Source: Deltaproteobacteria bacterium (GTDB taxonomy: Bacteria > Desulfobacterota_B > Binatia > UBA9968). Taken from it: a DNA stretch of 26,004 bases. Where the stretch lies: contig VBKY01000076.1 in NCBI GenBank assembly GCA_005879255.1, forward strand, positions 1 to 26,004, written 5' to 3'. Shown in pieces: positions 1 to 7,420 of the stretch. Below the pieces are notes generated by a model. The model was not told the origin of the DNA and did no database searches. It saw only the letters and a list, made by a program, of their open reading frames with translations. Made by a program: the position numbers and the translations under genes. Every line of letters starts with the position of its first letter. Within the stretch, counting starts at the first letter, position 1.

Positions 1-916
1 CGTGTGAGACAACGTCCGCCACCCTTTCAAGCTCCGCGCGCGTCGCCTTCTTGGCATCGACGAGCAGCGCCGTCTCGCGAAAAGTAATCGCGCCGAGATT
101 CTCCATAGCACCGGAAGCAAAATCGGGAATCGCGATCAAATCCAGTTTATCGCCGGGATAGGGAATGCCGTAATAGCGGCTAAAATGTTCCAAGGACGCC
201 TTGCCGATATCGAGGGCAAAATTGGCCAGATGCTTTTTTCCCGGCACCGCCCAAACTCGAAGCGGCGCTTGGCCAACCATTACCGGATCGGTTGCTTCGA
301 ATTCGCCGACGATAAAAGCAACCAGATAGGTCGACATCTTCATCGAGTCGGCAAAGACAACTTCCTTCTTTCCGGTTCCGGGCAAAACCGTCTCGCGCAC
401 TACCCGAGCATTGGAAATCGCCGTCAGCTTCTCGTCGACGACCAGCGTGACCTGATACACCGCTTTGAAGGCCGGTTCATCCCAACAAGGAAAGGCGCGG
501 CGCGCATCCGTTGACTCGAATTGCGTCGATGCCAGCGGCTTCTCTCGGCCTTTGGCATCCTTGTACGTGCTGCGGTAGAAGCCGTGCAGCTTGTCGTTGA
601 GAATCCCCGAAAAACTGATCTGCAATTCGCCGAGGCCAGTAGGCAGGGTCTCCGGAAAGTCCAAAGTCGCTTGCTCGTTATCGCTGTCAAACCTTGCGCT
701 CCCAGGCAACCTCTCGCCGCCCGGCAGCTTGAGCGACACAGTGTGAAACTCCAATTCCGCGGCGTTAAAAACGATCTCGCGCACAGGCTCAAGAACTCGA
801 ATCAAAACCTTTTGCTCGCCGACGAAAGTCCAGTTCGATAAATCCGGCGTCAATCTGATCTCATAGCGCTCTGGCGTAACGGTCGTAGGCAATCTGTAGG
901 GCTTTTGTGTTGGCAT
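1..916 (-). CDS. M1 family metallo-aminopeptidase, N-terminal part (cut by window edge)
   Basis: Zinc aminopeptidase of the M1 family (puromycin-sensitive/tricorn-interacting-factor type), which removes N-terminal residues from peptides, probably in the cytoplasm because no signal peptide is seen. The 305 visible residues hold the N-terminal beta-domain, the family hallmark QFESTDARRAFPCWDEPAFK (about 132-151) and the substrate-anchoring GAMEN motif (269-273). The window edge falls inside the zinc motif: the last complete residue, H305, would be the first His of HExxH, and the next codon begins with G, as expected for Glu. The ATG at 916 is preceded by GAGGAG six bases upstream. It lies 83 bp downstream of the ybbP-type permease on the same strand and may be its last operon member. 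The rest of the catalytic and C-terminal domains are outside the window. The family call is firm; the substrate is unknown. Confidence 0.93.
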   Translation of the reverse strand, partial: MPTQKPYRLPTTVTPERYEIRLTPDLSNWTFVGEQKVLIRVLEPVREIVFNAAELEFHTVSLKLPGGERLPGSARFDSDNEQATLDFPETLPTGLGELQISFSGILNDKLHGFYRSTYKDAKGREKPLASTQFESTDARRAFPCWDEPAFKAVYQVTLVVDEKLTAISNARVVRETVLPGTGKKEVVFADSMKMSTYLVAFIVGEFEATDPVMVGQAPLRVWAVPGKKHLANFALDIGKASLEHFSRYYGIPYPGDKLDLIAIPDFASGAMENLGAITFRETALLVDAKKATRAELERVADVVSH

Positions 917-999
917 TGCGGCTCCTCAATTCAAACCGGAATGTGCGGTCTATTCTTGTGCGAACTCAACCACTGCGCCGTGCCTTGGGCGGGGCGGGT

Positions 1000-3513
1000 T
1001 TACGCCTCCGCCCGCAGCGCTTCGAGTGGTGAGCGCTGGAAGATACCCCAACATCCGATGGCACCAGCTAAAACTGTCGCTGCGGTGACTGAAAGTAGAA
1101 TGGCGATCACCGGGACAAATGAAATGGTCACCGGCGTGCCGAAAAAGTAAAATCCCAAGCCCCAGGTCGCGGCCATTCCAAGAATCGCGCCGGCTGCGCC
1201 GGAGATGCCGCCCAAGAACAGATATTCCGCGACGATGGTTCGGATGATCTGGTTTCGCGGTGCGCCAAGGGTTCTCAAGAGAATACTCTCCTTTAGCCTT
1301 TGTGACCGGCTGCCGAGAACAGCACTGGCAAGCACAGCCAGGCCCGTAATTATCGTAAATAGCGCGACGAAGCGCATGGCGCTGGAGACTTTGGCGAGAA
1401 TCGAATTGAGCGTGCTGAGAATCAAGCTCAGGTCGATCACCGAGACATTGGCAAACTGCTCGGCGACCGCGCGCTGCAGACGGGCCGACGCTTGATTGGA
1501 CCCAGCTCGCGCGACGATGGCGTAGAATTGTGGGGCGCCTTCGAGCACGCCCTCCGGAAATACGACAAAAAAATTCGGCTGCACCCGCTGCCAATCGACT
1601 TCTCGCACGCTGGCAACTCGGGTGAATAGCGGGACTCCTTGGACCTCGAATTGCAACTCGTCACCGACGCCGATTCTCAATGTCTCAGCGATGCCCTTTT
1701 CGACGGAGACGGGGATCGGCTGTACATTTTCCGCCACTTTTCCCTGCCACGTGCCTTTGATAATTTCTTCGGTGCTCGTCAATCCCGAACGATAAGTCGA
1801 GCGATACTCGCGGCGAAGCGCCCATGACGGAATTTTCGCAGCCGAATCACCGCGCAGATCCTCGACTCTTCTCCCCTTCACCGCGCTTAAACGCATGGTG
1901 ACGACGGGAACTTCGGCATGTAGCCTAATCCCGAATGATTTTAAGAGATTGACGACGCCTTGCCGCTGATCTCTTTGGACATCGAACAGCACGAGGTTCG
2001 GTTCATCTTGGCCGCTTCGCTGCGCGACCTGATTCACCAACATGTCGTGCACACTGTAGAGCGTTACCAATAAAAATGTTCCGAGCCCGATCGCCAAAAT
2101 TACCGCGGTGGTCTGATTGTTGGGACGGTGTAGGTTCGCCAGCCCTTGGCGCCACGCGAAACTCAAAACACTGGGTGCGAACTTACGCACCAATAGAGAG
2201 CCGCTGCGTGCAAGTAGAATCAAGACTCCGAATACTGCCAGAACACCTCCCGTAAACCATAAACCAAAGATCTTGCTGCCGGTCGTCGCCACAGCAAACG
2301 CAGCGATGCCGGCAACGATGAGTCCGAACACCATCCACACCATTTTATCCTGAGCCGGTCGCTCGTTGTCGAAGGAAGCGCGCAGCGCCAGCAACGGCGA
2401 GATTTTGCGCAGCGGCAGCAACGGAATCAAAGCAAACAATAGCGCTGTCCCTAAGCCCACAGCCAAGCCTGCGCCGATACCGGCCGGCGCAAGCGTAACC
2501 ACGGTTGTTACCGGCAAAAAGTCTTTGAGCGCGTACGGCAACGCGAACTGCGCCGCGATACCCAATACGGTCCCGAGAAACGAACTGATCAGTGTCAGCA
2601 GCAGCACTTGAATCAAGTAAACGGAAACTGTTTCGCGCGATGCCGCGCCAATGCACCGAAGCAGCGCCACCGACTGAACCTTTCCTTTGACATAAACGTG
2701 CACGACACTGGCCACTCCCACGCCGGCGAGGAGCACGGCGATGAATACGGCGAGCTCGAGGTAGCGCGAAAGATTGGCCATCGATATGGCAATCGAAGCG
2801 GTGCGCTTGCTTACCGTGTCGGCTTCCAAATGAAGGCGTTGAAGCTCGGGCATAAGATTGGCGACCAAGAGATCGACATCAGTGTCACGGTGAAACTTGA
2901 AGAACACGCGGTAACGCACCAAGCTGCCCTTCTGGACGAGCTGCGTACGGTCGAGATATTCCATCGGGATGTAAATTCGTGGGCTGATCAGCGAGAAGGC
3001 CAAACTCTCGCCGGGAATTTTGCGCAGCTTCCCGGCGGTCTGGAATTCATAGTCGCCGATCTTGACTGGGTCGCCCACTTGCGTGTTGAATTGCAGCATC
3101 ACATTCTCATCGACTAACGCGTTGGGGCCACGGTGAAAACTTGCCAGCGAAATTACCGGCTCGCTTTCCAGTGCTCCGTAATAAGGGAAGCCGCCGCTGA
3201 TTGCGCGCACCTGCACCAGCCGCGAATCGCCGCTTCTGGGAAAGTAGGCCATCGAAGTAAAACCGATTTGGCGCGACTGATCACCGCCTAGCGAGCGAAA
3301 TAACGCTTCGTCTTCCGGTGAAAATGGCTCGCGGCTAAAGCTTTTCGATTGCGCCTGAATACTCGACTGCAGGTTTTCACGGAAAGAAAATGCCACCACG
3401 ACCGAGGCGACTGCCAATATGACGCAGGACATGGAAAGCAACAGCGGTCTCAAGCCGCGCCGGCTGTCGCGCAGCGCCATCCGCCAAATCCATTTCGTAA
3501 TGAGCCGATCCAT
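1000..3513 (-). CDS. ybbP: YbbP-type ABC transporter permease (FtsX/MacB superfamily)
   Basis: Large 837-residue inner-membrane permease of the FtsX-like superfamily, the membrane partner of the ATPase directly upstream. It shows an N-terminal membrane segment (about 22-44) followed by a long extracytoplasmic region. A first FtsX block of membrane helices lies near 250-375, further hydrophobic helices near 390-435 and 465-490, a second periplasmic stretch follows, and a C-terminal FtsX block spans about 715-830. This duplicated 10-helix layout and length match YbbP of E. coli rather than the short MacB or LolC forms. The ATG is 6 bases after the ATPase stop and uses an AGGAAG inside the ATPase 3' end, so translation is probably coupled. 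In E. coli ybbA-ybbP is divergent from tesA, and the same arrangement is seen here. The natural substrate is not settled in any organism; export or extraction of membrane lipids or lipoproteins is an inference. Confidence 0.9.
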   Translation of the reverse strand: MDRLITKWIWRMALRDSRRGLRPLLLSMSCVILAVASVVVAFSFRENLQSSIQAQSKSFSREPFSPEDEALFRSLGGDQSRQIGFTSMAYFPRSGDSRLVQVRAISGGFPYYGALESEPVISLASFHRGPNALVDENVMLQFNTQVGDPVKIGDYEFQTAGKLRKIPGESLAFSLISPRIYIPMEYLDRTQLVQKGSLVRYRVFFKFHRDTDVDLLVANLMPELQRLHLEADTVSKRTASIAISMANLSRYLELAVFIAVLLAGVGVASVVHVYVKGKVQSVALLRCIGAASRETVSVYLIQVLLLTLISSFLGTVLGIAAQFALPYALKDFLPVTTVVTLAPAGIGAGLAVGLGTALLFALIPLLPLRKISPLLALRASFDNERPAQDKMVWMVFGLIVAGIAAFAVATTGSKIFGLWFTGGVLAVFGVLILLARSGSLLVRKFAPSVLSFAWRQGLANLHRPNNQTTAVILAIGLGTFLLVTLYSVHDMLVNQVAQRSGQDEPNLVLFDVQRDQRQGVVNLLKSFGIRLHAEVPVVTMRLSAVKGRRVEDLRGDSAAKIPSWALRREYRSTYRSGLTSTEEIIKGTWQGKVAENVQPIPVSVEKGIAETLRIGVGDELQFEVQGVPLFTRVASVREVDWQRVQPNFFVVFPEGVLEGAPQFYAIVARAGSNQASARLQRAVAEQFANVSVIDLSLILSTLNSILAKVSSAMRFVALFTIITGLAVLASAVLGSRSQRLKESILLRTLGAPRNQIIRTIVAEYLFLGGISGAAGAILGMAATWGLGFYFFGTPVTISFVPVIAILLSVTAATVLAGAIGCWGIFQRSPLEALRAEA

Positions 3514-3519
3514 AGTCAG

Positions 3520-4236
3520 CTAAGCTTCCTGACTTGGCGGGCTCGCAACCGTCGTCAGCGTATCGGACAATAAACGACCGGCTCTCAAGCTTATCACGCG
3601 CCCCGCTTGTCTGGTTAAATCGTTATCGTGGGTGACCAAGATCAGCGTCGTCCCGGCGGTCGCGTTAAGATTGAAAATTAGCCTGACGATCTCCTTGGCG
3701 GTTTCTCCGTCGAGATTTCCCGTCGGCTCGTCGGCAAAGAGAATTTTCGGCCGGTTCATGCACGCTCGGGCAATCGCCACGCGCTGCTGCTCCCCGCCTG
3801 AAAGCTGAATCGGATAGTGCTGCAAGCGACCGTCGAGCCCGACTTGCTGCAAGAGATCCGTTGCACGGCTGCGCGCATGATTCTCGCCGCGAATCTCCGC
3901 CGGCACCATGACATTTTCCAGCGCCGTCAGCGACGGCAACAATTGAAAGCTTTGGAAAATGAAGCCGATGAACTGGTTGCGTATTCGCGCAAGCTCGTCT
4001 TCGCTGGCGCGGTGCAGAGAAACGCCATTGAAGTCGACCGATCCTTCGCTCGGCCGCTCTAGCCCGGCGCAAATCGCGATGAGCGTCGTTTTGCCGCTTC
4101 CCGACGGACCGACGATGGCACAGCTGCCGCCCTCTTCGATCGCAAATGAAATGTCATGGAGAACCGATAGGGTTTGATCGCCGCTCTTAAAAAATTTACT
4201 CAAATGCTCTACGCTTAAGACACAATGGTTGCTCAT
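3520..4236 (-). CDS. ybbA: YbbA-type ABC transporter ATPase (LolD/MacB family)
   Basis: Nucleotide-binding subunit of 238 residues that would power the adjacent FtsX-type permease. Visible motifs are Walker A GPSGSGKT (43-50), Q-loop Q95, signature LSGGEQQRVAIA (145-156), Walker B ILFADEP (165-171) followed by TGNLD, and the switch His in THD (about 203). The ADEPTGNLD form is typical of the LolD/MacB/FtsE exporter-like ATPases, not of importers. The ATG at 4236 has no strong Shine-Dalgarno sequence, but the start fits family length. It overlaps nothing and is first of a leftward unit ybbA-ybbP-(M1 aminopeptidase). The 74-bp gap to the divergent tesA-type gene probably holds both promoters. 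Confidence 0.93.
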   Translation of the reverse strand: MSNHCVLSVEHLSKFFKSGDQTLSVLHDISFAIEEGGSCAIVGPSGSGKTTLIAICAGLERPSEGSVDFNGVSLHRASEDELARIRNQFIGFIFQSFQLLPSLTALENVMVPAEIRGENHARSRATDLLQQVGLDGRLQHYPIQLSGGEQQRVAIARACMNRPKILFADEPTGNLDGETAKEIVRLIFNLNATAGTTLILVTHDNDLTRQAGRVISLRAGRLLSDTLTTVASPPSQEA

Positions 4237-4310
4237 AGTTGAAATGAGATCGCGAACCTATGGTAATGTATTCGGTCGAATAAAAATGCCGCATCCGTTC
4301 AAACTGTAGA
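4237..4310. promoter_or_regulatory. Divergent intergenic region between ybbA and tesA with a short palindrome
   Basis: This 74-bp gap must carry the start signals of both divergent genes. It contains TATTCG-GT-CGAATA (4269-4282), a perfect inverted repeat with 6-base arms that could bind a regulator shared by both directions. No convincing -35/-10 pair was found on either strand, so promoter positions are not assigned. Confidence 0.35.
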
Positions 4311-4979
4311 ATGTTTACAAAAGCTAAACAACACAGCCGCGGCCGTGCGATCATTTGGCTATTAATTCTCTGCTTGACCTCCGTGGTCGATGATCTCGCC
4401 TTCGCCGCGCCCCAACCTAAGGTCATCGTGTTTCTTGGCGATAGTATTACGGCGGGATACGGGCTCGATCCGTCGCAGGCGTATCCGGCGCTTATTCAGG
4501 AAAAAATAGACGCCCAGCGGTGGCAATTTAAAGTCGTGAACGCGGGCCAGAGCGGCGATACCACCGCCGGTGGTTTGGGCCGCATGGATTGGCTTCTCAG
4601 AAATCGCGTGGACGTCTTGGTTTTGGAGCTGGGGGGCAACGACGGTTTGCGCGGTCTGCCGGTGGAGACGACGAAAAAAAATCTGCAGGCGATTATTGAT
4701 CGGACCCGCGCCAAGTATCCGGCAGCAAAAATTGTTTTAGCCGGAATGATGGTTCCGCCCAATATGGGACGCGACTACGGACAAAGATTCGAAGCGGTCT
4801 TTCGCGATATTGCCAAGCAAAACAAAGCCGCGCTTATCCCCTTCGTCCTCGAAGGCGTCGGCGGCGTGCGTGACCTCAATTTATCCGACGGCATCCATCC
4901 GACCGCCAAAGGACACGAAATCGTCGCGGCCAACGTGTGGAAGGTTCTGGAGCCGATCCTGCGTTCCTTGCTCAAGTGA
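4311..4979 (+). CDS. tesA: TesA-type SGNH arylesterase/lysophospholipase, exported
   Basis: A 222-residue SGNH-fold serine hydrolase of the TesA/arylesterase family that cleaves acyl-ester or thioester bonds in the periplasm. The N-terminus (about 1-33) is a Sec-type signal peptide with a positive start, a hydrophobic stretch IIWLLILCL and an AFAA cleavage site. Block I GDSITAGYGL gives the nucleophile S45. Block II is around G79 in NAGQSGDT. Block III LGGNDGLRG gives N110. Block V SDGIHPTAKGH gives D193 and H196, so the catalytic set is complete. It is divergent from ybbA-ybbP as in enterobacteria, which supports the name. Its stop overlaps a possible downstream ATG by one base (TGATG), suggesting coupling with the lipoprotein gene. 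The Shine-Dalgarno is weak and the exact start uncertain. Confidence 0.92.
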   Translation: MFTKAKQHSRGRAIIWLLILCLTSVVDDLAFAAPQPKVIVFLGDSITAGYGLDPSQAYPALIQEKIDAQRWQFKVVNAGQSGDTTAGGLGRMDWLLRNRVDVLVLELGGNDGLRGLPVETTKKNLQAIIDRTRAKYPAAKIVLAGMMVPPNMGRDYGQRFEAVFRDIAKQNKAALIPFVLEGVGGVRDLNLSDGIHPTAKGHEIVAANVWKVLEPILRSLLK

Positions 4980-5011
4980 TGTCGCTCCCTGAAACTTTGA
5001 AAGGAAGCCAC

Positions 5012-5473
5012 GTGAAAAATGTTAAGCATGCTGCGATGGTGCTCGGACTCACGGCTTTGATTCTTCAGAGTTGCGCGACCTCGCAAACTCCCCATCAAGG
5101 CTCCTGCGGCACGACGCCAAAGCTTGAACTGGAGTCTTTGACGATGTTTCCCGACCCTCTCCCTGAAGCGAGAAAAATCGATCAATGGCGCGCCACCATT
5201 CGTTCCGACAGTTCGGATATCTGTCACGCCACCCTAGCGATCGTCGCGATCGTCGAAGATGGCAAGACCGAGCCGATCACATTGGAAAAGCAAACCGAGT
5301 TTTCCCTGGGGGCGAACAATATCCTGCTGTACACCATCGATAGTTACCGCCTGAGCGGGAAAGAAGTCTGCTTCGAAATGACCGCTTCCATTAACGGCAA
5401 CAAAGCTCCGATCGAAGCTGCTCAACGCACTTGCGCGCGCACCATTGACCGCGGCTGGTGGTCGATGCGCTGA
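5012..5473 (+). CDS. Small putative lipoprotein, function unknown
   Basis: Hypothetical exported protein of 153 residues. The GTG at 5012 is chosen because AAGGAAG lies five bases upstream and the product then begins with a compact signal peptide, VKNVKHAAMVLGLTALILQS, followed by Cys. LQSC acts as the probable lipobox, so the mature protein would be lipid-anchored. A longer version from an ATG at 4979, overlapping the tesA-type stop as TGATG, lacks a Shine-Dalgarno. The mature part has further Cys residues (SCGTTP, SDICHATL, KEVCFEM, RTCART) that could form disulfides, and looks like a small beta-rich domain. No family was recognised. It is 32 bp behind the esterase and probably co-transcribed with it. 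Confidence 0.7.
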   Translation: MKNVKHAAMVLGLTALILQSCATSQTPHQGSCGTTPKLELESLTMFPDPLPEARKIDQWRATIRSDSSDICHATLAIVAIVEDGKTEPITLEKQTEFSLGANNILLYTIDSYRLSGKEVCFEMTASINGNKAPIEAAQRTCARTIDRGWWSMR

Positions 5474-5549
5474 CAGACATCGCTTTGCGATTCGCTCCCT
5501 GTTGCGCGGGAGCAGCACAGCATATTCCTGGATCTTCTTATTCCCAATC

Positions 5550-5586
5550 CCCTCACCCACGAAGTGAGAGAGGACTAGGGTGAGGG
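5550..5586. repeat. Interspersed palindrome with CCCTCACCC / GGGTGAGGG arms
   Basis: Nine-base perfect inverted repeat, CCCTCACCC at 5550-5558 and GGGTGAGGG at 5578-5586, around a spacer containing GAAGTGAGAGAGG. Elements of this composition are commonly dispersed in intergenic regions of GC-rich environmental bacteria (general knowledge). Here it sits behind the lipoprotein gene and could act as a transcription-terminating hairpin; no T-run follows. Confidence 0.6.
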
Positions 5587-5626
5587 CAATCTCGATCATG
5601 AAAGTGACCCGCGCGATTCAAACTCC

Positions 5627-5962
5627 TTGACACAATCATCACATCTGAATGATAGTTCATGCGGTTTCACAAATAATAATTCGCTCATCGTAATGATCAA
5701 CGCGGCACCGGGAAAAGGCTCTGAGCTGGCACCTTTATACAAGGCGCGCTGCGCAGAGATAATGAAAGAACCCGGTTGCGAACAATTCGAAGTTTTTCAA
5801 AGCGTCGTCAATCCCGACAAGTTGACGATCCTGGAACGCTGGATCGACCAGGCAGCCTTGGAGGCACACGCGAAATTGAACGCCACTCGCCCGTCACTGC
5901 CTGCCGAACTCCGCGTTGGCAGAGGCGAGCGTGAAGACTACGAATACAACCGGACGCGGTAG
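5627..5962 (+). CDS. Antibiotic biosynthesis monooxygenase (ABM/YgiN-like) domain protein
   Basis: Small ferredoxin-like alpha-beta barrel protein of about 100 residues, similar to YgiN quinol monooxygenases and other ABM-domain proteins. The pattern NSLIVMINAAPGKGSELAPLY gives strand 1 plus the helix. EPGCEQFEVFQSVVNPDKLTILERW then follows, with the conserved closing pattern of a strand ending in E-x-W, and the helix DQAALEAHAKL after it. The start is uncertain. The only in-frame start that keeps strand 1 is a TTG at 5627 with no Shine-Dalgarno, while the ATG at 5693 would delete half the first strand. The same TTGACA at 5627 also reads as a perfect -35 box. The C-terminal REDYEYNRTR tail is basic and lies outside the usual domain. 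It may be a cofactor-free oxygenase, but the substrate is unknown. Confidence 0.72.
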   Translation: MTQSSHLNDSSCGFTNNNSLIVMINAAPGKGSELAPLYKARCAEIMKEPGCEQFEVFQSVVNPDKLTILERWIDQAALEAHAKLNATRPSLPAELRVGRGEREDYEYNRTR

Positions 5963-5983
5963 GAGAAACAGAGGGATACCCGT

Positions 5984-6249
5984 CGCTAGGCCGCGGGCAA
6001 AGTGCGCCTTAATCAGACGCCAGCGATGCGAATAATTCGCGTCTCCTTCAAGCAAGGTCAAAATAGAATGAAGGTGATCGGGCATGACCACGACCGCATC
6101 CGGGTCGAATGGCTGAGCGTGACGCACCCATCGAAAAGCTTCTCTTAGAAACTGAACGTAACGAACCAAGAAGTCTGCTCTACGGTCGCGGAGTGTCACC
6201 GTAACAAATAAGTACTACCTGGCAAAAAATTGCGTAGGTAATTAACCAT
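5984..6249 (-). pseudogene. Frameshifted, C-terminally truncated RAYT (REP-associated tyrosine transposase, Y1/IS200-like)
   Basis: Remnant of a Y1-type HUH transposase that acts on palindromic REP sequences. From the ATG at 6249 the reading is MVNYLRNFLPGSTYLL, the usual RAYT N-terminus. A one-base deletion near 6201-6207 then shifts the frame, and homology resumes as VTLRDRRADFLVRYVQFLRE, followed by MPDHLHSILTLLEGDANYS and WRLIKAHFAR. The HUH motif is HLH, encoded near 6069-6077. Homology stops around 5985. The C-terminal part that carries the catalytic tyrosine (usually in a YIHYNPV-like helix) is absent and the frame runs into unrelated sequence antisense to the preceding gene. With the frameshift and the lost tyrosine it cannot be active. 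A matching REP-like palindrome lies just upstream. Confidence 0.85.
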
Positions 6250-6286
6250 GGGCGATGTTATGCGGAACACGCATTATCGACAAGAT

Positions 6287-6313
6287 CCCGGATTACGCCG
6301 TGCTACATCCGGG
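6287..6313. repeat. REP-like palindrome CCCGGAT-N13-ATCCGGG beside the RAYT remnant
   Basis: Perfect 7-base arms (6287-6293 and 6307-6313) followed by GCTAC. The pattern CCCGGAT...ATCCGGGCTAC is the typical palindrome found around RAYT genes in Proteobacteria (established knowledge). It is 38 bp upstream of the pseudogene start, as expected of the transposase's own target. Confidence 0.7.
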
Positions 6314-6353
6314 CTACAAATTTCCTTTCACTCATCATTAGCTCATTCTTAAC

Positions 6354-6383
6354 TTGACACCGCCATCCGCGGCGGACTAGGCT
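6354..6383 (+). promoter_or_regulatory. Candidate sigma-70 promoter of the MaoC-type hydratase gene
   Basis: TTGACA at 6354-6359 is a perfect -35 box. With an 18-base spacer the -10 would be TAGGCT (6378-6383), matching the T, A and final T of TATAAT. A strong GGAGGT ribosome site and the ATG at 6417 follow. A very similar TTGACA/TAGCGT pair stands before the ABC operon at 21266. Confidence 0.5.
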
Positions 6384-6416
6384 CCGCAACAGACAAAATC
6401 AAACGGAGGTAGCGCC

Positions 6417-7274
6417 ATGGCTGAATCTTTGGAAAGCTTCAAAAGCTATATCGGCAAAAGCGAAACGGCGATCGACGTCGTCACCGGGTCGGTGATGTTA
6501 AAATTCGCCGCGACTCTTGGGTTGGAGAAGGCGCCGACTGATAAAGGAGAGGTAGTTCCGCCCGGTTGGCATGGCGGTTTTTTTCCGCCGTCACATCGAC
6601 CGACGCAGATGCGTGAGGACGGCCAGGCTTCAGGCGGTGGTTTGATACCTGCGATTCCGTTACCGCGTCGGCGCATCGGTGGGACTCGTATGACCTTTCA
6701 CGAACCGCTCCGCGTGGGTGACGAGATCAAGAAGGTCACCGAGATCGCCGACATGCAAATCGATGACGGGCCGAACGGCGCCATGGTCACCATAATTGAA
6801 AAGAGCAGTATCTCGAGCAGCCGCGGCCTCGCCGTCGTCGAGGAACGCGACATGATGATGCTCAGTGAAGCAAGAGCCGACGCGGCGCCTAAAGCTGCGC
6901 CCGCGGTTCCAGCTGAGGCCAAATGGAAACGCGTGTTCGAACCTAAAACACCGCTGCTATTTCGTTTCTCGGCGATCCGGTTCAATAGCCACCGTATCCA
7001 TTACGATCGCGACTACGTCACCAAGGTAGAAAAACTTCCGGGCCTGGTAGTGCAGACCTCTCTCATCTGCCAGTTGATGATCGAGATGTGCCGCAGTGAG
7101 GTGCCAAGCCGCCCGCTCAATTATTTTGGTTTTCAGACGGCGCGCCAGACCTACGACACCGGTAATTTTACTATTGCGGGTACGCCAAGCGCCGACGGGC
7201 GCGAAGTGACGCTGTGGTCGCTCGACTCCAATGGCAACGTGACCATGACCGCAACGGCGAAGTTCGCGGCATAG
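6417..7274 (+). CDS. MaoC-like / mesaconyl-C4-CoA hydratase-type hotdog dehydratase
   Basis: Double-hotdog protein of 285 residues in the family annotated as FAS1-like dehydratase domain or mesaconyl-C4-CoA hydratase, which adds or removes water at the double bond of acyl-CoA thioesters in the cytosol. The N-terminal half (about 1-150) has the noncatalytic hotdog with PPGWHGGFF and the MTFHEPLRVGD strand. The C-terminal half carries the hydratase-2-type segment FSAIRFNSHRIHYDRDY (184-200), where the His and Asp of the active site are expected. An Ala/Pro-rich linker (about 153-167) joins the halves. GGAGGT stands 6 bases before the ATG. It appears monocistronic, with its own promoter at 6354 and a convergent gene after it. 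The exact CoA substrate cannot be read from sequence. Confidence 0.87.
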   Translation: MAESLESFKSYIGKSETAIDVVTGSVMLKFAATLGLEKAPTDKGEVVPPGWHGGFFPPSHRPTQMREDGQASGGGLIPAIPLPRRRIGGTRMTFHEPLRVGDEIKKVTEIADMQIDDGPNGAMVTIIEKSSISSSRGLAVVEERDMMMLSEARADAAPKAAPAVPAEAKWKRVFEPKTPLLFRFSAIRFNSHRIHYDRDYVTKVEKLPGLVVQTSLICQLMIEMCRSEVPSRPLNYFGFQTARQTYDTGNFTIAGTPSADGREVTLWSLDSNGNVTMTATAKFAA

Positions 7275-7289
7275 GCATAAAAGAGTTCT

Positions 7290-7346
7290 CAGCCGCAAAG
7301 AACGCAAAAGTCGCAAAGTAGGGGCGGGTTTGAAACCCGCTCCTAC
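7290..7346. repeat. Intergenic repeat: CGCAAAG direct repeats plus 14-base-arm hairpin
   Basis: CCGCAAAGAACGCAAAAGTCGCAAAG (7292-7318, three spaced copies of CGCAAA) runs into a near-perfect palindrome. GTAGGGGCGGGTTT (7318-7331) pairs with AAACCCGCTCCTAC (7333-7346) with one mismatch. It lies between two convergent genes, so the hairpin may also end transcription from both sides; this is inference. Both motifs are of types dispersed in many environmental genomes. Confidence 0.7.
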
Positions 7347-7375
7347 ATCTCAGCCGCGTTGACGCTTGGGTTTCC

Positions 7376-7403
7376 TTGACAGCGCCCGTGGTCTTCTTAT
7401 ACG
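7376..7403 (+). promoter_or_regulatory. Promoter-like sequence pointing antisense into the 3' end of a binding-protein gene
   Basis: TTGACA (7376-7381), a 16-base spacer and TATACG (7398-7403). A GTG at 7410 follows and opens only 13 codons before a TGA at 7449. No rightward gene follows, so this is either the relic of a displaced gene's 5' end or an antisense promoter. Confidence 0.35.
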
Positions 7404-7420
7404 CCCACCGTGAAAGTCGT

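Noticed and set aside
950..1594. Long open frames on alternate frames of the permease and other genes (for example 950-1594 minus, 12750-13364 minus, 18080-18751 minus)
   Set aside because: Low-complexity Arg/Ala-rich or unrecognisable translations fully inside well-supported genes; frame shadows caused by GC-biased codons.
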